A DNA stretch of 64,000 nt from Tubiluchus corallicola (taxonomy: Eukaryota > Priapulida > Priapulimorpha > Priapulimorphida > Tubiluchidae), in assembly GCA_030141605.1 (NCBI GenBank), contig JAQGDQ010000016.1, forward strand, positions 198,282-262,281, given 5' to 3'. Positions 28,201-39,400 of the stretch are shown piece after piece (position 1 is the first letter of the stretch; each line of letters opens with the position of its first letter). Both the position numbers and the translations under genes were made by a program. The notes beneath the pieces are model-generated. The model was not told the origin of the DNA. It made no database searches and saw only the letters and a list, made by a program, of their open reading frames with translations.

Positions 28201-31200
28201 CGTCACATTCTACAAGAGAGTAAAAATACCACACTAATTTCCAAGAAAAACTATATAAACAGGTCAGCTAAATATATCAAGTGTAACACACGGTTAAGTC
28301 GATCAAATTAAAAATGGCTAAACCAATAGATACAAAAGCTAAGAGAAAAATCAAATTAGTACGTAATAGACAAAACCATCACACCAGTAAAAAAGGATTT
28401 CCAATACAAATAAATCATATAAAAGTATGAAAGCTTTGCCAAATTAGTTCCAGAAATTTTAGACCGCCACGTGGATGTTCAGTGTGAAAAGTTTTGTGTA
28501 GTAAGTTTTCTGTCTGGCAGTAAACTTGCAAATGTGGACTGTTGTGAGAGTTATTATCAGCAAGAAATTGCAAACTCTGCAACAGTTGCTGCGAGCCCAT
28601 AGAGATAAGCAACTTGCCAAAAGTAATTTCTTTCTAGTCTAAATGCTGCTGCAAGATATGTCACGAGATTAACTAGTAGGAGATTTTGCTTTTTAATGTG
28701 AACCCCTTGCAAGTTTTTTAGCGAGTTACTTTCACGCATTCTTGAAAACTCGTAAGTCTGAATGTGTCATAAACCATTACAGGTCTATCAATGGGAGAAT
28801 TACTAGCTCAAACTGTGACAAGATAGTACGAATTAGAAATTGCAGTATTCAATACTCAACTTTTGATCTTAGCCAATATTAAAGACGAAATGCTATGCTC
28901 CCTAGGCGAATGGGAACTAATTCAGTTATTACCTTTGCAGATTACGAAATTATGGTAGATAAATTCATATGCATTCGATACACATACGGACAAAACAATT
29001 AATGTTCGTAACATTGTTCCAGCAGCTATAGGCAAACATAAGAAATTTTACCTGGAGGTGGTGGTGGTACAAAACAACCTTTAATTTCTGGTACAGTAAA
29101 TCGAGCTTCATTTTCTCCATCTTTGAGCTTGACCGGATACAGACGAAAAACAGTAACTTGTCTTGGACCAATTTTATTAATGCCAGAAAACACACGCTGA
29201 AAAAACATTTGACAAGAGTGAGTAGAATGTGCTGAAATGCAGTCAAATACAACTTTCTGCCTTTCATGCAACATTTTCAATTATCGTGTTCTCTATATTA
29301 TCTCTATTCATATTTTTACAGAAGACTTGTTCATATTTGAACTTTCTGGCAAGTTCTCACTACTTATTTAGCTGGCATGCTGTTTCGACGAAATACATAA
29401 AAATCATACACACACACTAAAGCTCAAGAAATCAAATTAATTACCGAGAAGTCAGAGAACTCTCCAGATTCAAAACATTCATGTCTGGTGACAAAAATGT
29501 CATTTGTTTGTCTTTTGACAACAGATTTGCGAGAGCTGCCTGCTTTTGATGCCGATGTGCCAGCTTTTCTACCGGCATTAGTTGCTTGTGTTCCAACCTT
29601 TCGTCCCACATTAGTAGTTCGTGTTCCAGCTTTTGTACCAGCATTGGTTGCTTGTGTTCCAAACTTTCGTCGGACATTAGTAGTTCGTGTCCCACTCTTT
29701 GAACCAGCATTAGTTGCTTGTGTCCCAATCTTTCGTCCCACTTTAGCAGTTTGTGTTCCAACTTTTGTACCAGCATTGGTTGTTTGTGTCCAAAACTTTC
29801 GTCGGACATTAGTAGTTTGTGTTCCACTCTTTGAACCAGCATTAGTTGCTTTTGTCCCAACCTTTTGTCGAAGATTAGCAGTCTGTGGTCCAGCCTTTGT
29901 TTGTGTATTTGTAGAACTTTTCCCTGTATTTAACTTCCTTCCAACAATACCAGGCTTTGCAGCTGAAATCTGGGGAGCTTTAACTGTCTGTGCATTCTGA
30001 TTAGGAGATTCTGAAACATTTTCTTCATTTGGTAATTCTCCGGCAGGCTGCGCCAGATTAGCAGGAAAACTAATTTGTGAGCCAACAGGAGGACTTTCTG
30101 CTCTTACGTCTGCAACATCAGGTATAATTGCACTCACAGGAGGAGGTTGTTCAGCTGGCTGACGGCTAAGCTTAGATTTTAAAATTGTAACATCAGGTTC
30201 AATGTTTAGATCACTATCGACACTATCATAAGGAATTTCTGCTCCATAAGGTTTGTATTGTACTTTGAACTCTGCGACAGTTCCTTCAAGTGTAAGCTGA
30301 GATACTAGCACTGGCATATCACAATGACTTGTTAGTTTAACCTCAATATAACATTCGTCAGAATCCAACTCTTCTTTAGAACAAGTAAATCCATCACCAT
30401 CTGAAAACAAATGTTTATACATTACATAACATGTAACTAAACAACAAAAATGTGTATTTTTGCCATTACGCTGATGTCATCAATAACCGAAGGGAACATA
30501 GATATAAACAAAAATCACACCTTTTCTGACAAGGTTTCCAACAACATTTCCATCCTGATCCCTGATAGCCTCATTGGGAATAAGGTCGTAATCAGATATG
30601 CCATTAACTTCGTCACATTCTACAAGAGAGTAAAAATACCACACTAATTTCCAAGAAAAACTATATAAACAGGTCAGCTAAATATATCCTGCATAATACA
30701 TAGTTAAGAATAGCTAAACCAACTGATATCAAAACTAAGAGAAAATCAAATGAGCACGTGATAAACAAAACCATCACACTGCTATTTGAAAAAAGATTTA
30801 CAAGACAAAGAAATCATATAAACGTATCAAAGCATGCTAAATTAGGTCCGAAAGATTTTGCAACTTCACTGGTACATTCAGGGTGAAAAGTTTTCTGATG
30901 CGAATTTTCTGCCTGGAGTAAACTTACCAGTGTGAAGTGCTTTATGAGCTACTATCAGCAAGACATTGCCAACTCTGCAACAGTTGCCACAAGCTAGTTT
31001 ACAGTCTAATATGACACCTCTGTAAGTTTACTCTCAACAGCTCCTAACACTTCTTGCAGGAAATAGAGACAAGTTTTATTCACTGTGAGAACTTGTGAAA
31101 TATCCAAGCTACTACAGAGATCAGCAATTTGTCCATAGTAACTTCTTCTTAGTCCAAATGCTGCAGCAATAGCCAAGATATATATTTTACGACTAGGCAA

Positions 31201-34200
31201 AAAAAACAACTATAATACTTAGTTAATGAACAAATACTCTTACCATTTGGGGGTGGTGTGAAGCAACCAGTGATTTCTGGGATGGTAAACCTGGCTTGTA
31301 CCTCATTGTCTTTCAATTTAACTGGGTAGATCCGCAATACTGTAGCTCGTCTTGGATGAATTTCGTTGCGACCAGACCATAAAACCTACAAATGAAGTAG
31401 CAACTCATAGTAAAACATGGACACACCAAAAAACTCGTGTAAACCTTGTTTTCAGAAATCAAACAGAATCAAGCTCTATCCATAACCATGGCCATACCAT
31501 CCTATATATTATGCTAAATTTTAAACATAATTTTAATATATTATGCTGAAAAATCTTGCCAGCAATATGCTTTTGACAAAAAGTTATAAACACTTTTAAC
31601 AATGGTCACTTGGAATCTTGCTATCATTACAGTTTATTAATTAGCACTGATGTAATATATGCAATTTTCAAACACATTAAACTATATTAAAGTAATATGA
31701 ATAAAAGCTGGCATTGTAAAATCTGGCAATAAATAAAATCTTAGTTTCCGAATGTTTAGTTTCCAAAATGCTCCACGTAAAGCACTATAAACAGTCAGGA
31801 CAATGAACATTCCAAAGTACTTGGAAATATGCAATACTGTTAAAACTATTTTAAAAGTAAACTGGTTATAGAAAAAGTATATTCTCTACTGGTGAATAAG
31901 TATATCTGTGCATGTCATAAGCAAATAAGCTGTTCACTAGTCATCTGTGCATGCATAAGCAAATTAATATTAAATTTTTTTGCTGGTCAGAAACAAAACT
32001 GTTCATTTATGTAAAATTGTGAAGTTTTGTCTCTGGCAAGTTAAAGATTTCATATAAATACATGCAAGTAGGTTCAAACATGTTCAACTACTCACACAGC
32101 GTACAATTTTTTCAGCAACCAGTTTATTTTGATATCTTTGTAACAATATAAGTCTATTATTTCAGGATGCTTGTTTTTGTTTTCCTGAACATTGATAACG
32201 CTTTACATACAGCAAAATGTTTGGTAAATAAAGAGATATATTAATGTAACTACATAATTACCAGGGAACTGGAAAAATCGCCATCACACTCTTCATCAAT
32301 AATATCGCTTGCTTGTCTCTTCACTATAGACTTTCTAGAACTGCCTGCTTTTGTCCCAGCTTTAGTTCCAGTATTAAATGCTCCAGTCATTCTCGCTGCT
32401 GTTCTAACATTAGCACCCAGTGTTCCGACCTTTGTTCCAGCGTTAGTAGCCTGTGTACCTGTTTTTGTTCCAATGTTAGTAGCCCGTGTACCTGTTTTTG
32501 TTCCAACGTTAGTAGCCCGTGTACCTGTTTTTGTTCCACTGTTAGAGCCAAGTGTTCCAGCTTTTGTTCCGCTGTTAGTGGTAAGTGTTCCAACTTTTGT
32601 TCCAAATGTTCTAGATTGTTTTCTAGCAGTTAGACCACTAGTCTCATCTGCTAGCACTGGAGCAGGAATTGGCACACTTGGTGGTGCAGCAGGTGGTACA
32701 TCTGGTGCAGCAGCAGGTAGAGTTGGTACAACAGCTGGTGCACTTGGTACAGCAGCTGGCATACTTGGTACAGCAGGTGCGTCTTCTGCACCAAAGGGGT
32801 TTCTTGATGCTCCCATTATTGCTTCTAATGGGTTCACACCGCCTGCAGGTTTTGCTTCACTAGTCTCTCTGAATTCCATCGTAAATTGTTTCTCGCCAGG
32901 TTCTTGAGGTTTATACTGCACTTTATACTCAGCTACTGTTCCCTCTAGCCTAAGCTGAGATATTATAACTGGCACATCGCAATCGTTTGTTAGCACAACT
33001 TCCACGTAACAGTCATCAGAGTTTAACTCGCCCTCAGAACAAATGAAGCCACTGCCACCTGTAAATTTTTCATATCATCAAAACTGCTGAGCAAGTTAAA
33101 AAAGTAATAAACAAACTTATAGACTAAAATAAAAATCAATTAATGCATTAATGTTACTTATCATGGTGCAAAAGAATCTAGCTGAGAAACCACAGTTTCT
33201 CATCCCAAGACTGACACCAGTTCATCAGACCAAAGGCCTCACACTTGATTACCTGCACTTTTTTAAAGATTTTGGCAAGCTGCAAGCCAGAATCCAGCAG
33301 CCAAAGGCATGGCCTGCTGAAAATACTATTTGTAGCAAAACTGGAGCCACAAAGAGGACATTGGATGCGCCAGTAAACTGCCAGCTGTGTAATAGCCAAG
33401 GATTACAAATAATAACACCTAGAGTGAATGTTGTGCTCAAGGAGCCAGACCCCATTAATGTGAAAGCTCTCATGCCTATCCAGCCAGCCGTGAATCCACT
33501 ACTGCATAAGACTTCCTATATACATTTTATAATGTCAGCAAATTAAGTCTTCATACCTTGCCTAAGCAAATCTCCTACCACCTGACCATCCTGATTTGTG
33601 ATTCGATAATTAGGAATCACCCTTTCATCTGCCATTCCATTGAGTTCTTCACATTCTGCAATCATGATCAAATAAAACTTATTCTGGCAATGAAGGGACA
33701 TCTTAGCAACATAATTGCTTACGTTAAAAAAAGTAACGTAAGTAAAAACAGCTTACAAACAAAAGGTAAAACAAACAAACTTCAGCTCGAAGCAGTGCAA
33801 AGTTTCAAGCCAAAGCTTTTTATATATACAATAAAAAATAAATTTATAACATTTTCTTGGCTAGGTTAAACAAGCGAAATCAAAAAATAGAAGTAAACAA
33901 TCACAACTCATCCATGACTGACTGACTGACTAACAAAATGGCTAACTAATTAACTAATTATATTTAACCAAAGATAATAGCACATTAGTTACCGAACGGT
34001 TTATTTTGTTTGACTTAAAGGTCGAAAATTAAATTCTACCTGACTTGTCATAGCAACCAGAAACATCAGGAACAGTAAATTTGGCTTCTGTCGCACCGAG
34101 AGCGAGTTTCGTTGGAAACAATCGTATAGCACTAACTCTCTTTCCTACCCGTATTACTCCAGATAACACCTATAAGCAGAAAAATGGGAATTAACGAAAA

Positions 34201-36364
34201 ACTTTCTTGCTACAAGTGGTCCAGGATCAATGTAAAGGCTGAGTTATGTTCAACATAAGTACTTATATTCTCCTTAAACGAAAACTGAATCCAATCTCAA
34301 ACTAAAGCTCAAAACAATCTACCCTGTATAAAGTATTGAAAGGGACGTACTATTTTTTTAGGAATACACACGCAATTTCGCGTTCACACCACCAGTTCTT
34401 CGCTGTCACATGCATTTCGCCATTCACTAGTTAGACAGCCACTAGCATCTGCATTCCGGAAACATGTCGCACAAAAAGGTGCTGTACTTCTCAGTGTAGA
34501 GGTGTTCATTTGTGACATACTGCACACATTATAGAGCTCATGTGTGAGCAAAGACATAAAATTTGCTGAGTTTTTGTGTATCTCACTCCACATAGTACGG
34601 TAACACAGCACACTTTATTTTCGGTTTTGCTAACATGTGCCACACGCTCCTGGAAGGTTTGTGCTTTTGAAAATTATATTCAGTTGTGATGTCTTCACTA
34701 GTTAGGCTCACCACAAATTAAGCGTTTAATCTATTATTTAATTATCAGAAATATTTTAGTATTATTATAGGTGTTAAAATGTATACTTTTTACTGTACTT
34801 TAAAATGGGGCATGATATGAAAAATCATCCAAATTTCCTTTATATTAACAGAAAATGCTAAAGAACGTAAATAGTCCACAGTGAAGTAGAAACTTTTTTT
34901 ATAATCAATAGTGTAATTACCAATGGCTCAGCTTCTACAGTTTCATCAACTGGTGTGGTGGTTAGCTCTACTGGAGGCGGAATGAATCGTGCCACTTCAG
35001 CTTTTGCTGCGATAGCTGGAAGAGCATTAGTGGGAGATAAGGCCGGAATAACTGGAACCTCCGGAATAGGATCAGCTGCAGCTCTTGAAACAGGTGCAGC
35101 AGCAGCTGGAAGTACCGGAGCTGGTGGAGCAGTTTGCGTACTCGGAGCTTCTGTAATAGGTGGAGCAGCAAACGGTGCACTTTTCTGAAGCACAAAGTCT
35201 TGAAACTTGGCAGCGGTAGTTGTTCTAGTCGTAGAACTTCTGATAATTTCCTTTGGAATTTGCACTCCAGGCTTAGTCCCGATAAAGGTACCAGTCTTTG
35301 TTGACCCACGAGTACCAGTTTTTGTTGCTGAGAAGGTTCCAGTCTTTGATGTACGTGTTCCAACTTTATTAGATGTTCGTGTGCCAGTTTTGGTGGCTGT
35401 AAGCGTTCCAGCTTTTCTAGATGTATGTGTTCCGGCTTTAGTAGATGTGGCTGATGTAAAAGTGCCTGTTTTAGTTCCACGTACAGAGCTTTGCCTTTTT
35501 ACACGCGTCGAAGCGCCTACGGTCTTGCTTTTGATTCTAACAATCTGAAACAAAATTGGTAAAATTCAAAAAAATTGAGGCAAAATCAGAGCAACAATCT
35601 ATGATTACGTGATCAGCACAAACAGATTTAATTTATAGTTTAACTCAAAGGAACAGCAAGCCTACAAACATGCGAAAGAACTACAGTTATGATTATTCAA
35701 TTATTTGTTTATTAAAGTAAATCAAATGCATTGTTGGATCACCTTCTTTCTCCATACATTTCTGTCTCTAGCATCATCCTGTCTGCTAGTCCTTCAAATT
35801 TAACTGAGTACTGCTATGATTTTTAACTATTACAGCTAGGTAAATCAAGGGCAAATAAATTACATTACAGTGGTTAGTGAGTGTGCTGCACTATAGTAGA
35901 TAAGCAATACCAAGCCTAGTCTGTAAATGGATGGATCACTGCCAAAGGGCTGTTTCTGGCTGCTCCACTTACTGCACAACAAGGTAGTTCAGATCCACAC
36001 AAGGCTAATTCACCTCTGCCATTTTCAGCATTTCATCATAGAAAATTATTATTTTTGACAATAAGCTGTATTCTGGCCTTACAACCAACATTATTAGTAA
36101 CAGATTCTGCTTTTAAGTGCTGGATTTTAGACTGCAATATGCATGTAAAAGATTAATACCAAAGTGACATATGGGTCTACTACTTTGCATCTCTGCGCAT
36201 CTTTGCAACTGAACACAAATGTTGCAGTTGACAAGAGATCCATTTTAGTGATGATGCCAACAGTTTGATTTTGACTAGTTTCAGCAAGTAAAATCAGTTT
36301 AAGCAATGTCTCAGAGTAAAAATGAATATTATAAATACAAGTCTTATTATAAATCTTTCTTATA

Positions 36365-36408
<44 letters not shown>

Positions 36409-39400
36409 TTTTGAAGGAAAAGTCACTAGAAGTGTCACAACAGGTTGGTTTATTCTGGGTAAATTTAATAACGGGAGGTATAAGTTTCAATCAACATGAA
36501 AATTATCCATTGATCTCATGTCAAAAAATACACTGAAATAGCCTCACTTGAATGCAGGGTAATGCAACAAAACGATAATTAAGTCTTTTTCAAGGTTCCA
36601 TCTATTGTAGACATTGAGAAAAAATATGGAACGCTTCACAAATTTGCATGTCATGTTATATCATTACAATGTCTTAATATCAAGTTGGTAATCATATTGT
36701 CCTAATATCAATATTAATGTCTTAATATTACAATGTCTTTATCAAAAAACATTTTCAACCAAATTAAAGGATTACATGTCCTTAACAAGAAAATACGAAA
36801 AGTCCACTTGGAAATTTAGAGGTCTCTAGATCATTATATGCACCAACATATATATATATATATATATATTCCACTCAATATAATATTAGGTGGATGAGTG
36901 CATTACATGCAAGAGGAAACAATTAAGTTCTTCCTATGCTGAATGGTTAAGTAGTGCTTTCAATATAAGAAAAATAACTAAACTTCTTTTCTAGTCTTTT
37001 ATTTTTTTAATTTTTTGCTTTAAGCTTCACTTTTACTAAAAGGATTATTAAACTAGACGACTGTTTATGATTAACTCACAAACTTAAGATTCTGCAATCT
37101 GACTGGAACTGCAACTGAAGCAGGTAACATGAATGCATGTTAGCTGTACAACACATACCATGAAATGGGATATATTTGCTGGCCTTTGCCTCTGTCTCTA
37201 GATCATAATTTTACTTTTGCTGAATTCACATGGGTTTGATTACCTAAGAACTGCATTTCTTTCCATGAAATTGCAACTTGTCACTTTTGTACATACAATC
37301 ACATGGATCAGAGGTTTTGAGTCTAAATATCGTCTCCAATGAATTCTTCATGCCTGATTACTTAGGAATAAATTGCATTTCTTTTCAAAGACATCTGAAC
37401 TTAGCACTATTTGACCCATGACCTTGAGTCAAGGTCAACCAATCTTGGGTCAGCCTGTACCATTTAGTTTCTCTTATCAAGAACATTCAACTGATATACT
37501 CTAAGCTATTGTTCCTGACACTGGAAAATGTCTGTGCCCAACCTACCCAAATTTATGTTTTTGTCCCTCGATAATTTTTTTAATATCCATATGACCTATA
37601 TTTAGACACGCACAAGAACTCGACACTACCATGTACCAACAGTTACGGCCATAGCTGGATGAGGCAGTGTCTACTGAAAAACTGACAGATATCAACTGTC
37701 CTTGACTCTTTGATCCAAGGTTGCTATTCATGAGTATTGTAGAATCTTAATCAATAAAGAAACCATTGACTCCCAATAAAATTCTGCAATATATTGCATA
37801 ATCTTAATTACTAAAATAATGCAGCACATTTGACTATTCACCTAGTATATTTTTAAACATGCACATGCAACAGAACACTAACAATAAAATAATAATAATA
37901 ATAATACATGGGCAGTTGTTATGTAATACATGCTTTTCCAGCAGTTAACTGCAAGCCTGTAGCTGTAGATAGCTGTACAAGCACTATGAATACTATACAA
38001 TATTTAAAATTTAAAAAACTGTTAAAATTAAAGTAATGCATATATACTGATTTTACATCATGTTTTTAAATTGACCGAGAATGTTGGTCTGGTCTTTTAA
38101 AAGCAGGGAGCGAGGGCACAAAATCTTTTATGATAAAATGACAGGACAACTCAATAAAAATTTAATAACGAAGCTCTACCAACACTTAAGAAGAAAGATA
38201 TTCAATACCAAAATATTTAACTGTCAAAAGTGGTAGATGCAATATCAATTTGGCTGGCAACTTTTTAGTTGACAAATTTTCCTTCTAATGAACATAAAAC
38301 ATGTTCAAAAAATGATACAAACAATTCAGGTAGCACGTGAAAACCAAAATTATTACCTGAGGGTTACTGAATACACTGCCTTCCTTGTATTGCATTTTGA
38401 ATTCAGATACAGTACCAGATACCATCAACTGTGATACTAGCATAGGTATACCGTTATCTTCTACATTGAATTCTACGTAACAATCTTCAGATGTTACAGT
38501 ACCTTCTGGACATACATAACCATCTAGAAAAAATTATCCATTTATTAAATGCAACAAAAGTAAGAGAAAGTCCTTTTGCTTTTGTTTGGGCATCGTCGAT
38601 GCACTGCTTTTCTTCTTTTACTGTAACCACTGAACATCCAGCAATCAATTTAATGTAAAAAACTGTGGCAGAATCTGAACATAGATCACCAAAAGCATAC
38701 ATCTAGAGTGAGACTTAACCAACAGAGATATTGTAACGGAAGAAATAGCTAATGGTTGTACTGGTCTAGCCAGCATTTGGATTTTTGTCAATACCTGGCT
38801 TCAAACCGGTTTCTACTGGCTGTCTTTTTCAAGCACTTTAACACAGTGTTTTACAGACGACTACATGTGAAGAGCTAGTTTAGCTGTAACTTTCGTGTTA
38901 GATATTATTTAAATAATAACATTATTTATATTATAACAAATTTCTTATTATAACAGATGATATTATAACAAATCATGTGCTTATTCGTTTAATTCATAGA
39001 TGTCACAAAGTGTAAGTTCACATAATCTTTATTCTAATTTTACATGTTTAAACTGTTCAAACTTTTCGTAACATCTTTAAGAACTTGGTAATATTTGTAG
39101 CTAGATGAGATTATCCTGCTTTTTACAGATCCGAAAAAAGCCTTACTTGTAGCAAAAGCCTTTCACTAATAAACTGCACTACTGCATTGCCTTATACAGA
39201 GCTTTGAGACTTTGCTCTATTACCTTAAAATATTAATCACATCAAGTACGGCAGACAAAATCACACCGGTAGTTTTCTCAGTAGTCACCAGGTCCAGTTA
39301 TGTTTAATGTGTGCCCGATATGCAGCACACAGCATCACCAACAAGTCAGCCATTAACCTCACCTCTTGTATAGATGTTTAATTAATGGCATTGAATCTTG

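Larger units (their letters stand above)
1985..31243 (-). repeat. Tandem array of F5/8C cassettes (domains 5-14)
   Basis: Ten three-exon cassettes stand head to tail with their introns. Domains 5-8 have B exons of 956 bases and a 2421-base period where no insertion intervenes. Domains 9-12 form two dimers: B of 9 and B of 11 are 5579 bases apart, and 10 and 12 match with a 132-base array difference. Inter-cassette introns alternate between a long form (17761-18728, 12183-13149, 9195-10168) and a form with a deletion of about 120-130 bases (20611-21457, 15031-15878), consistent with the dimers. Cassettes 13 and 14 are diverged at the left edge. The right limit given includes the intron 30620-31243, which also resembles array introns. 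Confidence 0.88.
35545..38356 (-). other. Large intron (2.8 kb) between exon B and the insert exon of domain 3
   Basis: AT-rich intron with the SINE-like repeat near 35.9 kb, two TA microsatellites and a perfect 19-base palindrome at 37419-37437 (see findings). No coding signal. Confidence 0.75.

Noticed and set aside
10346-29420. Recurring 63-codon plus-strand frames ([17 protein letters not shown] type)
   Set aside because: They lie over exon C/intron borders of each cassette and repeat only because the cassettes repeat.
2633-30000. Long plus-strand open frames rich in VACVP..FxPTLVV inside each cassette (up to 280 codons)
   Set aside because: They are antisense shadows of the 33-bp repeats: a repeat length divisible by three without stops keeps all frames open. 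They lack splice support, and the minus-strand frame joins recognisable domain exons.
2586-30400. Second minus-strand frame through the arrays ([17 protein letters not shown] type)
   Set aside because: It is the alternative frame of the same repeats. It cannot be joined to exons A and C and encodes no known domain.
36127-36438. 103-codon minus-strand frame with a YIYIYI run
   Set aside because: It spans a TA microsatellite, has no domain and lies within an intron.
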